From Petrimonas mucosa (GTDB taxonomy: Bacteria; Bacteroidota; Bacteroidia; Bacteroidales; Dysgonomonadaceae), in the NCBI RefSeq assembly GCF_900095795.1, contig NZ_LT608328.1, positions 2,473,001-2,537,000 of the forward strand: a DNA stretch of 64,000 nucleotides, written 5' to 3'. Both the position numbers and the translations under genes were made by a program. Positions 18,438-28,157 of this stretch are shown one piece after another. A model generated the notes under the pieces. The model worked only from the letters and a program-made list of their open reading frames with translations, ran no database searches and was not told where the DNA came from. How positions within the stretch are numbered: position 1 is the first letter of the stretch; every line of letters begins with the position of its first letter.

Positions 18438-19823
18438 TTACTTTCCGATGCAGAACTTACTGAAGATATTCCCCAGTATCTCGTCCGTGGAGATCTGGCC
18501 GGTGATCTCCCCTAGGTAGAACATGCACTCGCGGATATCCTGCGAGATGAAATCGCTGGTGATGCCGGTATCGAGTCCCTCTTTTACTCGGCGGACTGCC
18601 TCGAGTGCGTTCATCAGCGCTTCGTAATGACGCAGGTTGGTCACCACCACATCGTGCTCGCCAATCTGTGGAATATCGGCCGCCTTTAACAACAACTGCT
18701 GCAGCTGGTCGGTATTCTGCCGTTTTTTTGCAGAGATGAACAGCCGCTCTGCCTTAAGCTCTGGCAACAGATGCTGCTTCTCCTCCCGCTCTGATTCCGA
18801 CAGAAGATCTGATTTGTTAAGCAGCAGCAGCACATGCTTGTCGACAAGTTTAGGAATAATGGATTGGGCAAGTGTATTGATCTCCTCTGTGGGAGTGGTC
18901 AGATCGATCATCCAGAGTACGATGGAGGCCTGGGCAATCTTCTGGTAGGTGCGTTCGATCCCCAGCGTTTCGATGGTGTCTGTCGTATGGCGGATGCCGG
19001 CAGTATCGATGAAACGGAAGGTGACCCCGTTGATGTTGACCGTATCTTCGATCACGTCGCGTGTGGTACCGTGAATATCGGAAACAATCGCTTTCTCCTC
19101 GTTCAGAAGCAAGTTCAACAAGGTGGACTTTCCGGCGTTAGTTTCACCGATGATCGCCACAGGAATACCATTCTTGATCGCATTGCCCAACTGGAATGAA
19201 CGGGCCAGCTTGTCGATCTCCCGTTCAATCTCTTCAGTCAGCTCGTAAAGCTTCTGCCGGTTGGCAAACTCCACATCCTCTTCGGCGAAATCGAGCTCGA
19301 GTTCAACCAGCGATACGAACTGCAAAAGCTTGTCCCGAAGTTCAGCCAGCTTACTGGCAAATCCGCCACGCATCTGATTCATGGCTACTCGATGTGATGC
19401 CTGCGACGAGGAGGCGATCAGGTCGGCCACCGCTTCGGCCTGACTCAGGTCGAACTTCCCGTTTCCGAAAGCGCGGCGCGTAAACTCACCCGGCTTTGCC
19501 AGCCGGACCCCCCTGGCAATCAATGCCTCAATGATCTTCTGCTGGATATATACCGAACCATGGCACGAAATCTCCACACTCTCCTCACCCGTGAACGAAC
19601 GGGGGGCGTGAAAAACGGTGACGAGCACCTCATCCGTAACTTCGTTATTGAAGCGGATCTCACCGAAAAGAACAGAGTTGGCCTTTGCATCGGCCAAACG
19701 CTTACCCGAAGGCGAGACAAAGAGGGTATCGGCCACAGCAATGGATCCCTTGCCTGAAAGGCGGATAACGGCAATTGCTCCCATTCCGGGCGGAGTGGAG
19801 ATGGCACAGATAATATCGTTCAT
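18438..19823 (-). CDS. mnmE: tRNA uridine-5-carboxymethylaminomethyl GTPase MnmE
   Basis: This is a full-length MnmE of 461 residues. The N-terminal formyl-THF binding domain starts IICAISTPPG and contains GEFTRRAF. The central helical domain holds a G domain with Walker A GETNAGKST, switch DTAG and NKSD. The C-terminus ends in CIGK, the conserved MnmE tail with its functional cysteine. With MnmG it modifies U34 of several tRNAs in the cytoplasm. It starts 15 bp after the nucleoside kinase stop, so the two are probably one transcript. The stop lies just outside an IS1595-type element, which has not damaged the gene. Confidence 0.97.
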   Translation of the reverse strand: MNDIICAISTPPGMGAIAVIRLSGKGSIAVADTLFVSPSGKRLADAKANSVLFGEIRFNNEVTDEVLVTVFHAPRSFTGEESVEISCHGSVYIQQKIIEALIARGVRLAKPGEFTRRAFGNGKFDLSQAEAVADLIASSSQASHRVAMNQMRGGFASKLAELRDKLLQFVSLVELELDFAEEDVEFANRQKLYELTEEIEREIDKLARSFQLGNAIKNGIPVAIIGETNAGKSTLLNLLLNEEKAIVSDIHGTTRDVIEDTVNINGVTFRFIDTAGIRHTTDTIETLGIERTYQKIAQASIVLWMIDLTTPTEEINTLAQSIIPKLVDKHVLLLLNKSDLLSESEREEKQHLLPELKAERLFISAKKRQNTDQLQQLLLKAADIPQIGEHDVVVTNLRHYEALMNALEAVRRVKEGLDTGITSDFISQDIRECMFYLGEITGQISTDEILGNIFSKFCIGK

Positions 19824-19838
19824 ATATATAACTGTGGT

Positions 19839-21509
19839 TTAATACCGGAAACTACTACCTCCTAGAAACTCCCTCAGCAACGAAGTGGGCGGCAGCTCCT
19901 TGTCCCCAATATAATTGAAGTAGCGCAAGAATTTCAGCAGACGGTATGCTTCGGAATACTCTTTAGCCACACGGGGAACCTGTTGCAAAACCGGTTCCGC
20001 ATGGCGACGGATGGCCGCCAGCTCATAGATCATGGCCGAATTGAACATCACGTCGGCATTCTCCTGAAACGGGAAGATCCACTTCTCTTCACCGCGTCGC
20101 ACGCTGTCCCACCTGGAGATGGTCTCCTGTGCGGAATATCCGCGGTAACGGCTGTCACGGACAATCCTTCGCAACAGACGGTTGTCTGCTGGCGGGATCC
20201 AGTTGTGGTTGTCCAGCGAGATGGAGGTCAATGCCGAAACATAAACCATAAACTTCTGATTACGTGAGATGTGCTCCGTCAGTTTGGGATTGAGTGCATG
20301 AATCCCCTCAACGATCAACACGCTCTTATTGTCCATGACGAGACGGTGATTGCGAAACTCCCTTTGACCCGTCACGAAATTGTAAGACGGCAGTTCAATC
20401 TCCTCCCCGTTAAGCAGAGCGATCACATGCTTTTCAAACAGGTCGAGATCTATGGCGTAAAGCGATTCGTAGTCTTTCTCGCCAAACTCGTCGAGTGGAG
20501 TATGTTCGCGGTCGATAAAGTAATCGTCAAGCGAGATACCAACCGGCTTTAACCGATTCACATACAGTTGCACCTCCAGCCGTTTTCGGAATGTAGTCTT
20601 GCCCGACGACGACGGACCTGAGATCAGTACAACCCTCAAACCGTCGTTGTACCTGTCGGTAATTTCCTTGGCAATATCGGCAATCTCATTCGCCTGATAG
20701 GCTTCGGAAATCTGGATGATCTCCGAAATCTTATTCGATCGGATAGCCTTGTTCAGGTCGCCCACATTATCCAGCTTGCTGATCTTCAAAAACTCGATAT
20801 GTTCGCGATAGACCTTCAGCAGCTTCTGTTGCGGGATGACCGGCTCAAGTTCAACCGGGTTCTGTCTGTTGGGAATCACAAGCAGATAGCCGCCATTATA
20901 GGGAACCACGTCGAACAGATTGAGGTAGCCGGTCGAAGGCAACAGGCAGCCGTAATAGTAATCGATATAATTGTCCAATTTGGAATAACGTGCATACAAC
21001 AGTTCGTCAGAAGTTTCAAGCAACAGGGCCTTGTCATCCATTCCGTTCTCGCGGAAGAGTTTCACTACCTGGTCGATCTCCTCCTCCACCTGAACAAACG
21101 GTATATTGGCATCGATAATCTCCTGCATCCGCTTTTTGATTGCCATCAACTCCTTTTCTCCAACGGCCTCCTCACTTTCGATGTAGAAATAGTAACCCCT
21201 CGAAACTGCATGTTCGATAAAGACCTTTGCGTTATGGAGCGTATCATCAACCGCTTTCGAGAGGACAAAGCACAACGAACGCACGTAGGTGCGCATGGCC
21301 GACGAATCGGAAAGGTCGTTGAACTCCACTCTTCTTGGGTGATAGACTTTATAGGTCAATGCTTCCGTCTTGTTGTTCACCCTCGCGTTTGCAATCAGGT
21401 ATGGTTTTTTCACTCCAAAAATGTCAATCAGCTCTTCCAACGAAGAGCCTACTGGAACATCCTTGTATTCTCCTGTGTTAAGGCAGTGAATACGAACAGT
21501 ATCAATCAT
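19839..21509 (-). CDS. Nucleoside kinase with TGS/ThrRS-like N-terminal domains
   Basis: The 556-residue protein combines three parts. Residues 1-60 look like a TGS domain (IHCLNTGEYKDVPVG). About 60-180 resemble the second additional domain of threonyl-tRNA synthetase (VEFNDLSDSSAMRTY, HAVSRGYYFY). The C-terminal half is a phosphoribulokinase/uridine kinase domain with Walker A GPSSSGKTTF and a DDYF segment. This architecture is known in Bacteroidota and Firmicutes as nucleoside or uridine kinase. Likely reaction: ATP-dependent phosphorylation of uridine or a related nucleoside. It is first of a two-gene unit with mnmE and is transcribed divergently from the Na/Pi cotransporter. Confidence 0.9.
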   Translation of the reverse strand: MIDTVRIHCLNTGEYKDVPVGSSLEELIDIFGVKKPYLIANARVNNKTEALTYKVYHPRRVEFNDLSDSSAMRTYVRSLCFVLSKAVDDTLHNAKVFIEHAVSRGYYFYIESEEAVGEKELMAIKKRMQEIIDANIPFVQVEEEIDQVVKLFRENGMDDKALLLETSDELLYARYSKLDNYIDYYYGCLLPSTGYLNLFDVVPYNGGYLLVIPNRQNPVELEPVIPQQKLLKVYREHIEFLKISKLDNVGDLNKAIRSNKISEIIQISEAYQANEIADIAKEITDRYNDGLRVVLISGPSSSGKTTFRKRLEVQLYVNRLKPVGISLDDYFIDREHTPLDEFGEKDYESLYAIDLDLFEKHVIALLNGEEIELPSYNFVTGQREFRNHRLVMDNKSVLIVEGIHALNPKLTEHISRNQKFMVYVSALTSISLDNHNWIPPADNRLLRRIVRDSRYRGYSAQETISRWDSVRRGEEKWIFPFQENADVMFNSAMIYELAAIRRHAEPVLQQVPRVAKEYSEAYRLLKFLRYFNYIGDKELPPTSLLREFLGGSSFRY

Positions 21510-21537
21510 TTTTACTTCAATTAATATTTACAAACAT

Positions 21538-21568
21538 TTGCAATAAAGCTTATTTTAGCTATATTTGC
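21538..21568 (+). promoter_or_regulatory. Promoter of the Na/Pi cotransporter gene
   Basis: TTG at 21538-21540, a 19-bp spacer and TATATTTGC at 21560-21568 match the Bacteroidota sigma-ABfr consensus very well. It overlaps an upstream ATG at 21569, so transcription must start after that codon and translation begins at 21596. Confidence 0.85.
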
Positions 21569-21595
21569 ATGCTAATATACGCTATTTTTTCAATA

Positions 21596-23413
21596 ATGGA
21601 CTACAGTTTCTTCGACTTTTTAAAGCTCATCGGTTCCTTAGCCCTTTTCCTTTATGGTATGAAGATAATGAGCGAAGGACTGCAAAAACTTGCAGGAGAT
21701 AAGCTCAGGACGATCTTGTCGGCAATGACCAAAAACCGTGTCATGGGTGTATTGACAGGTGTGCTGATCACCGCACTCATACAATCCTCGTCGGCTACCA
21801 CAGTTATGGTAGTGAGTTTTGTGAATGCGGGACTGTTGAGCCTGGTCCAATCGATCGGTGTTATCATGGGAGCCAACATCGGGACAACGGTTACGGCGTG
21901 GATAATTTCTCTGTTTGGATTCGGGAAATTTTCCATCAGCGCTTTATCCATCCCGCTGATGGGTATTGCGATTCCACTGATCTTTTCATCCAGAAGCAGA
22001 AACAAGTCCATCGGCGAATTCATTTTCGGATTTGCCTTTCTTTTTATGGGGCTGGACTTCCTCAAGGGCGCAATGCCAGATCTGCAGAACAATCCCGAAG
22101 TGCTGTCGTTCGTACAAAACTTCTCTGATATGGGAATCGGGTCGGTTCTGATTTTTCTGCTGATAGGAACCGTTTTGACCATTATTGTACAGTCATCGAG
22201 TGCTACCGTAGCCCTCACACTGATCATGGCCACAAAAGGGTGGATCGATTTTCCAGCCGCAGCAGCAATGATTATGGGCGAAAATATCGGCACCACCATA
22301 ACTGCAAATCTGGCCGCTATCCCTGCAAACCTGTCGGCTAAACGTGCAGCCTTTGCCCATTTCATGTTCAATGTATTGGGAGTTATCTGGATGTTATTCG
22401 TTTTCAAGTTTTTCGTGAATATGGTAGAAAATCTGGTGGCAACTTTCGGACCTGCCAATCCGGCCGATATTTCTACATTTTTTGCATCACTCTCCCCCGA
22501 AGAGTATAAGCAGATAACAACACTCTCAAGGTCGGAACTTCCTGCCGACCTAATCTCCAAACAGGAGATTTATCTCAATTATCAGAGTGCAACCTCATTT
22601 GGTCTCTCATTGTTCCACTCACTGTTCAATATCTGCAATGTGATGATAATGATATGGTTCGTTAAGATTTACGAGAAAATATGCATCACTGTTATACGTC
22701 CTAAAGCAGGTGAGGAGGAAGACGAGGAATTTGTTCTCCAATATATCTCGACGGGAATCCTCTCTACGGCCGAGTTGTCTATCCTGCAAGCCGAAAAGGA
22801 GACCGAAGTGTATGCCAAGCGGGCAAAGAAGATGTTTGGGTTTGTCAAGAAGATGACCAATATGGATCACAACGACAAGAAATTCCTGAAGCTCTACAAC
22901 CGGTTGGAGAAGTACGAGGATATCTGCGACCGGATGGAGGTGGAGATAGGATCCTACCTGGGTAAAGTCTCCGAAGGAAGATTGAGTCACAGGAGTAAAG
23001 AGCATATTCGTGCCATCCTTCGTGCAGTAACGGAAATTGAGAGTATAGCCGACTCCTGTTGCAATATCGGACGGCACTTGAAACGGAAGATGGATGCAAA
23101 TGTTGTATTTGATGAGAAGATCATCACCAATATCAATTCGATGTACGCGCTGCTGGATAAAGCTTTCGAGAATATGCAACTGCTGTTGAAGAACCAGCAG
23201 ATTACCGAAATTGAATTACTTGAAAGTCAAGGCCTGGAAAAGAAGATCAACAGCAAGCGGAACGAACTGAAACTGAAGAATGTGGAAGATCTGAACGAAA
23301 ACCTGTACTCATACCAGAATGGGGTCTTCTATATGGACATTATTTCGGAATCGGAACGGATGGGCGACTATATCATCAACGTAATTGAATCATTGAAAGT
23401 GAAACCGGAATGA
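21596..23413 (+). CDS. Na/Pi cotransporter family protein with PhoU-like domain
   Basis: About 605 residues from ATG 21596; an in-frame ATG at 21569 lies inside the promoter and is rejected. The N-terminal two-thirds hold eight or more transmembrane helices and two copies of the signature QSSSAT (ALIQSSSATTV and IVQSSSATVAL), the inverted-repeat motif of NptA/SLC34 transporters. The last 200 residues are cytoplasmic and helical, resembling PhoU. Expected role: sodium-coupled phosphate movement across the inner membrane, with the PhoU-like tail sensing or gating. The gene is divergent from the nucleoside kinase and followed 55 bp later by a SUI1-like gene. Confidence 0.92.
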   Translation: MDYSFFDFLKLIGSLALFLYGMKIMSEGLQKLAGDKLRTILSAMTKNRVMGVLTGVLITALIQSSSATTVMVVSFVNAGLLSLVQSIGVIMGANIGTTVTAWIISLFGFGKFSISALSIPLMGIAIPLIFSSRSRNKSIGEFIFGFAFLFMGLDFLKGAMPDLQNNPEVLSFVQNFSDMGIGSVLIFLLIGTVLTIIVQSSSATVALTLIMATKGWIDFPAAAAMIMGENIGTTITANLAAIPANLSAKRAAFAHFMFNVLGVIWMLFVFKFFVNMVENLVATFGPANPADISTFFASLSPEEYKQITTLSRSELPADLISKQEIYLNYQSATSFGLSLFHSLFNICNVMIMIWFVKIYEKICITVIRPKAGEEEDEEFVLQYISTGILSTAELSILQAEKETEVYAKRAKKMFGFVKKMTNMDHNDKKFLKLYNRLEKYEDICDRMEVEIGSYLGKVSEGRLSHRSKEHIRAILRAVTEIESIADSCCNIGRHLKRKMDANVVFDEKIITNINSMYALLDKAFENMQLLLKNQQITEIELLESQGLEKKINSKRNELKLKNVEDLNENLYSYQNGVFYMDIISESERMGDYIINVIESLKVKPE

Positions 23414-23468
23414 TTTCCGGGGCATCTACCGAGAAAATTTCCTACCTTCGTGGTTAAAACAAGGAACA

Positions 23469-23816
23469 ATGAAGGATAATGACTGGAAAAAAAGGTTGAA
23501 CATCGTCTACTCTACCAATCCAGACTACCACTACCAGGAAGAGGATACGGAAGAAGAGGTTGTCACTCTTCCAAAGGAGAAACAGCAGTTGCGCGTAAGT
23601 CTAGATAAACGGAACCGGAACGGAAAGGCCGTCACGCTTATTACCGGATTTACCGGGTCGGATGAGGCGTTGGAGACGTTGGGAAAACTGCTGAAGAGCA
23701 AATGCGGTGTAGGCGGCTCGGTAAAGAATGGCGATATTATCGTACAAGGTGACCACCGGCAAAGGGTACTCGAGATACTGCAAAAAGAGGGATATGCAAA
23801 GTCGCGCATCATCTGA
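23469..23816 (+). CDS. SUI1/YciH-family translation factor homologue
   Basis: The 115-residue protein has a charged N-terminal tail (about 1-45) and a SUI1 fold with RNRNGKAVTLITGF, LLKSKCGVGGSVK and IVQGDHR, matching bacterial YciH and eukaryotic eIF1. The family binds the small ribosomal subunit and affects start-codon selection. The last 23 bases overlap the start of the UvrD-like gene in another frame. The ribosome-binding site of that gene (AAAGAGGG near 23785) therefore lies inside this coding region, so the two are translationally coupled. Confidence 0.93.
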   Translation: MKDNDWKKRLNIVYSTNPDYHYQEEDTEEEVVTLPKEKQQLRVSLDKRNRNGKAVTLITGFTGSDEALETLGKLLKSKCGVGGSVKNGDIIVQGDHRQRVLEILQKEGYAKSRII

Positions 23817-26800
23817 CTTCAATCACCTGCTACTGATAAAAGCTTCCGCCGGATCGGGAAAAACCCACCGGCTGACGGGGGAGTACCTGCGCCTGCTCTT
23901 CTCTGCCGAAAACCAGTACCGGCATATTCTGGCCGTCACCTTTACCAACAAGGCCACCGACGAGATGAAGTCGCGCGTGGTCAAAGAGCTCTACAAACTC
24001 TCGACCGGTGAAGAGTCGGGGTATGTAAAGGAGCTGACCGAAACATTCCAGATACCGGAAAGCCGCATCCGGGAAAAGGCCAAATCGATACTCGAAAGCA
24101 TACTCCACGACTACTCGGCATTCTACATCAGCACCATCGACAAGTTCTTCCAGCAGACATTGCGCGCCTTTACCCGCGAGATGGGTTTGTCGGGAGGATT
24201 CAAACTGGAGCTCGACAACAATTTCGTACTGACCCAGGTTATCGATCTGATGATCTTTGAGCTCGATAAACCGCAGAACAGCGAACTGGCAGGATGGATT
24301 CTCGATTATATGAAAACCCAGATCGAGGAGGGAAAGAGCTGGAACATCAGGCAAAATATCGGCAAGCTGGGAAACCAACTTTTTAACGAAAAGTATAAAC
24401 TGCTGACCAGAGACGACAAGCAGAAGATCGGGGACAAAAAAGAGCTGAACGATTACCGGCAGGAACTGCTGAAGATTATCCGTTCGTGGGAGGGGGAACT
24501 GAAATCGACAGGTACCCGTGCCCACGACCTGATGAATCGATTCGGATTGAGTTATACCGATTTCAAACATGGTAAAAATTCCGGGTTCCTGACTTTTGTC
24601 AAGTTGGCCAATGGCGATTTCAAAGAGCCATCGGATCGTTTCAAGAACCGGGCCGACAATCTGGAAGAGTGGATCCCCAATAAGAGCGACAAGAGAGAAG
24701 CCATCACCTCCGCCTACTACGAGGGATTGAACGACTGCGTGAAACAGGTTGTACATCTGTTTGAAAACAACCTTCACTACAATACGGCAGTGAGCATCCT
24801 TCAAAACTACCACACCCTGGGTATTCTCACCGACATACGCCAGCGACTGCAGGAGTACCAGCAGGAGAACAACACCCTTTTCCTATCCGACACCACCGAA
24901 CTGCTGAACAAGATTGTATCCGACAGCGAGTCGCCCTTTGTATACGAAAAAACCGGCACACGCATAGACCATTACATGATCGACGAGTTCCAGGACACCT
25001 CATCCATGCAATGGCAAAACTTCAGACCGCTAATCAAGGAGAGTCTCGACAGTGGACATTTCAACCTGATTGTGGGCGACGTGAAGCAGAGTATCTACCG
25101 TTGGCGAAACTCCGACTGGGAGTTGCTGGAAAGCCGCATATTGCAGGACTTCCAGAACAATACCATCCGAAACAGCATACTCGATACAAATTGGCGAAGC
25201 GACAGTAACATTGTACATTTCAACAATGCTCTCTTCGCCACTGCAGCCAATAAACTACAGGAGAAATTCAACTCATCCGAAGAGTTGCAAACAAACCCCA
25301 ATCGGAAGATAACGGAGGCATATCAACATGTCAGACAAGCGGTGCCGCCGGGAAGAGATCGGGAAGATGGGTACGTCAAGATTACCTTTCTGGATGCTTC
25401 CGATAAAGAGAACGACTGGAAATCGAAGGCGTTGGAGCAACTGCCACTGGAAATCGAACGGTTGCAGGATCAGGGATTTTCCTTGAAAGAGATTGCCATT
25501 CTGGTAAGGAAGAATGACGAGGCGGTTGAGGTAGCCGAGACGTTGTTGCACTACAAAGAGCAAAATCCCCAGTCACCTTACCGGTACGATATCATATCCA
25601 ACGATGCGCTTGTTATCGGCAATGCACAAAGCGTAAAGGCTGTCATCGCCATGCTGCGCCATTTCCAGAACCGCAACGACGAGACCCGTCGCATGCTTGC
25701 CGTATATGAATTCTACAGGTTTCACCGGAAGTTGCAGCCAGATAGAGCCATCGGCACCTATTTTGACGAAGAGCAGGATTTTCCCGTTGAGATCAAGACG
25801 GAACTTTATCGTATCTCTACCCTGCCCTTCTACGAGATGATCGAGGCATTCTTTGCCATGAGCAGCGATGCACTCGACGAAAAAGAGAATGCCTATGTTC
25901 AGGCATTCCTGGATATTGTACTGAAGTTCAGCGCGGATGCTTCATCAGATATCAACGACTTCCTCGAATGGTGGGACGAGAAAGGATGCGGCAAGACACT
26001 CTTTTCACCGGACGACCAGGATGCGATCCGGTTGATAACCATACACAAATCGAAAGGATTGGGATTCGGAGCAGTCATTATGCCGTTCCTGAAATGGGAG
26101 ATCGATCATACCGGGAACATGGGACCGATTTTATGGTGCAAACCTAAAGTAGAGCCATTCAACATGCTGGGAACAATTCCCCTGCAGTACAAAAGTTCAC
26201 TTGAAAACACCCTTTTCAAGGAGGAATACCTGCAGGAGAAACTCTATACCTACATCGACAACCTGAATCTGCTCTACGTGGCATTCACCCGTGCCAAAAA
26301 CCGGATCGTGGCTTACGCTCCCAAGCCGGCAGCAGACAAGGTAACCGACATATCCTCCCTGTTGTGGTGTTCATTGAGTGCAGAAGGGAGTGCAGAAGGA
26401 CAACTTTTGTTACGTGACTACCTCACTGAGGAGGATAACCGTGCAATTTTCGAAATGGGAAGACCCGTCAAGCTCCGCCACAAACCCGAAGGGGAGAGTG
26501 AAGCTCCGTCAACGCTCGGTTCGGGCAAATGGCAGTCGGTTCCGTTCAACAAGCGGTTGAAGCTCCGGTTGAACTCCGCCGGCTTCTTCTCCGAGGAGGG
26601 CAGCCGCGCCTACGGCACATTGATGCACGAAATCATCAGCAGCATACATACCTTGGACGATCTGAAAGGTGCCATTGAGGCTAGGTACATCTCCGGCGAG
26701 ATTAACTCGGACGAGAGGAGAGAGATCACCGGACTGTTGACTTCGGCCCTGTCGCAACCTGAGGTTTCTGGCTGGTACTCCGGAAAGTATCATGTGATCA

Positions 26801-27033
26801 ACGAAACGGAGGTTTTACATCCGGTATTTGGTTTTAGTCGTCCCGACAGGATAATGATCGGCGACAAGGAGACAATCGTCGTCGATTACAAGTTCGGTGA
26901 AAGAGAGGAGGAGAAGTACAAGCGCCAAGTGAAGCACTACCTGCGACTGATCAGGGAGATGGGATACGATAATGTGAAAGGTTTTATCTTTTATGTCAAG
27001 CTCGGGAAGGTTGTCGAAGTAAATAAAATCTGA
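23794..27033 (+). CDS. UvrD/Rep helicase fused to RecB-like nuclease
   Basis: About 1079 residues from ATG 23794, preceded by a good purine-rich site; the frame is open further upstream, but that part overlaps the SUI1 gene. Superfamily 1 motifs are clear: Walker A KASAGSGKTHRL near 15-26, TFTNKATDEMK, DEFQDTS, VGDVKQSIYRWR, TIHKSKGL and VAFTRAKNR. The C-terminal 160 residues look like a PD-(D/E)XK nuclease (GTLMHEI, RPDRIMIG, VDYKFG). This AddA/RecB-like layout suggests processing of DNA ends for recombination repair. A partner AddB-type nuclease is not in the window. crcB follows after 5 bp. Confidence 0.92.
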   Translation: MQSRASSDFNHLLLIKASAGSGKTHRLTGEYLRLLFSAENQYRHILAVTFTNKATDEMKSRVVKELYKLSTGEESGYVKELTETFQIPESRIREKAKSILESILHDYSAFYISTIDKFFQQTLRAFTREMGLSGGFKLELDNNFVLTQVIDLMIFELDKPQNSELAGWILDYMKTQIEEGKSWNIRQNIGKLGNQLFNEKYKLLTRDDKQKIGDKKELNDYRQELLKIIRSWEGELKSTGTRAHDLMNRFGLSYTDFKHGKNSGFLTFVKLANGDFKEPSDRFKNRADNLEEWIPNKSDKREAITSAYYEGLNDCVKQVVHLFENNLHYNTAVSILQNYHTLGILTDIRQRLQEYQQENNTLFLSDTTELLNKIVSDSESPFVYEKTGTRIDHYMIDEFQDTSSMQWQNFRPLIKESLDSGHFNLIVGDVKQSIYRWRNSDWELLESRILQDFQNNTIRNSILDTNWRSDSNIVHFNNALFATAANKLQEKFNSSEELQTNPNRKITEAYQHVRQAVPPGRDREDGYVKITFLDASDKENDWKSKALEQLPLEIERLQDQGFSLKEIAILVRKNDEAVEVAETLLHYKEQNPQSPYRYDIISNDALVIGNAQSVKAVIAMLRHFQNRNDETRRMLAVYEFYRFHRKLQPDRAIGTYFDEEQDFPVEIKTELYRISTLPFYEMIEAFFAMSSDALDEKENAYVQAFLDIVLKFSADASSDINDFLEWWDEKGCGKTLFSPDDQDAIRLITIHKSKGLGFGAVIMPFLKWEIDHTGNMGPILWCKPKVEPFNMLGTIPLQYKSSLENTLFKEEYLQEKLYTYIDNLNLLYVAFTRAKNRIVAYAPKPAADKVTDISSLLWCSLSAEGSAEGQLLLRDYLTEEDNRAIFEMGRPVKLRHKPEGESEAPSTLGSGKWQSVPFNKRLKLRLNSAGFFSEEGSRAYGTLMHEIISSIHTLDDLKGAIEARYISGEINSDERREITGLLTSALSQPEVSGWYSGKYHVINETEVLHPVFGFSRPDRIMIGDKETIVVDYKFGEREEEKYKRQVKHYLRLIREMGYDNVKGFIFYVKLGKVVEVNKI

Positions 27034-27038
27034 ACATC

Positions 27039-27419
27039 ATGCTTAAAGAGATCATATATGTAGGGCTGGGAGGAGGAATTGGCAGCATACTGCGATTTCT
27101 CGCGTCAAAGATCGCGGCAAGGTACATCCATGGCTATTTCCTGTTTTTGGGGACCTTTACCGTAAACCTCACAGGATCTCTCCTGATTGGACTATTCTCC
27201 GGCTGGATGCTCGCCAACCAGCCCGATAATCAACCGTTCAGGTTGCTTTTTATCGTAGGATTCTGCGGCGGATACACTACATTTTCGACGTTTGCGTTTG
27301 AGAACCTCCGGTTACTGGAACTCGGCCAGTGGACGCTGTTGACGGGATACACCCTCTGCAGCGTCGTACTGGGTATTGCTGCAGTCTGGATTGGAATGAA
27401 GATAGGAATGGCTGCATAG
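27039..27419 (+). CDS. crcB: Fluoride exporter CrcB/Fluc
   Basis: The 126-residue protein has four predicted transmembrane helices. Family signatures are GGGIGSILRFL at the start, TFTVNLTGSLLIG in helix 2 and FCGGYTTFSTF in helix 3, which contains the residues lining the fluoride path. Fluc channels work as antiparallel dimers in the inner membrane and let fluoride leak out. It begins 5 bp after the helicase stop and probably rides on that transcript. I see no fluoride riboswitch in front of it. Confidence 0.95.
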   Translation: MLKEIIYVGLGGGIGSILRFLASKIAARYIHGYFLFLGTFTVNLTGSLLIGLFSGWMLANQPDNQPFRLLFIVGFCGGYTTFSTFAFENLRLLELGQWTLLTGYTLCSVVLGIAAVWIGMKIGMAA

Positions 27420-27444
27420 GGTATCAAGAAAAGTGAGAGCGGAC

Positions 27445-27609
27445 TTACTCCTTCAACCTCCCGCTCTTCTTCAACGCCTGATCCAGGATCCACTGGATTT
27501 GGCCATTGACGCTGCGGAACTCGTCTGCCGCCCATTTTTCAATAGCCTCCATCGTCTCCGAGTCCAGCCGCAGCGCGAAATTTCTGGTTGTTTTCTCTTT
27601 TTTTGCCAT
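27445..27609 (-). CDS. Small ribbon-helix-helix (Arc-type) protein
   Basis: A 54-residue protein, translated by hand from ATG 27609 to TAA 27447-27445. The first half, TTRNFALRLDSETMEAIEKW, is a ribbon-helix-helix signature: a basic beta strand followed by two helices, with FRSVNGQIQWILDQAL as the second. Arc/MetJ-type proteins bind DNA as dimers. It begins just 2 bp after the stop of the membrane-protein gene and forms the last gene of an SPFH operon. It could autoregulate that operon or be an antitoxin-like remnant, but there is no toxin-like neighbour. Confidence 0.85.
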   Translation of the reverse strand: MAKKEKTTRNFALRLDSETMEAIEKWAADEFRSVNGQIQWILDQALKKSGRLKE

Positions 27610-27611
27610 TT

Positions 27612-28127
27612 TCACTCCTTCATTTTACCCAGCTTGACCAAGATATCTGCCAGCTGTTCAGGCTGTCTTGTTCCGACAAGTACTCTTCTGCCGTTCATCA
27701 GAACAAGCTGCAACCCCTGGTTTCCGGACATGTTGTAGGCTCTCCCCGATTTCAGTGACACCCTGAAACCCCAGCCCCCATATTCCCTCAAGGGGCTGTA
27801 TCTCCTTAAATAGACACTGCTGATATTGTTCCAGTCGTAACGTTTATACCTGAGATGAAACGGAAAGTACTTCACGTAAACTCCTTCGGCATCGATATAA
27901 GTAATCAGTTTCGAACGCAGGAGTGCGATGCTCAGCGCAATGATTACCACGGCAGTGATCACCAGGGCAATATCGCTTGTGGGGTCGGTTCCCCAAGGTT
28001 TCCCAAACAGGAGCTGCTGGATCACTCCCCAAAGCATCAACGCATCTACCCCCAGCAACAGCACCCATCCCCACCAATGACGAAACCGCTGTACTTCGTA
28101 AAATTCAACCGGTCCTTGTTTCATCAT
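27612..28127 (-). CDS. Two-helix membrane protein with PH-like domain
   Basis: A 171-residue protein with two transmembrane helices (about 19-40 and 52-72) and a C-terminal beta-rich domain (about 75-165). It resembles short bacterial PH-like membrane proteins (YIDAEGVYVKYFPF, YDWNNISSVYLRRYSP, RRVLVGTRQPEQL). No catalytic residues are evident. It lies 30 bp after the SPFH gene and 2 bp before the ribbon-helix-helix gene, so it is the middle gene of a probable three-gene operon. A membrane scaffold or stress role with the SPFH protein is plausible from context only. Confidence 0.7.
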   Translation of the reverse strand: MMKQGPVEFYEVQRFRHWWGWVLLLGVDALMLWGVIQQLLFGKPWGTDPTSDIALVITAVVIIALSIALLRSKLITYIDAEGVYVKYFPFHLRYKRYDWNNISSVYLRRYSPLREYGGWGFRVSLKSGRAYNMSGNQGLQLVLMNGRRVLVGTRQPEQLADILVKLGKMKE

Positions 28128-28157
28128 TCTTGACTTTATCCTTTAACCCTGGCTCGC

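Noticed and set aside
27033-27039. Fluoride riboswitch before crcB
   Set aside because: Only 5 bp separate crcB from the helicase-nuclease gene, leaving no room for a leader, and no aptamer-like fold was seen.
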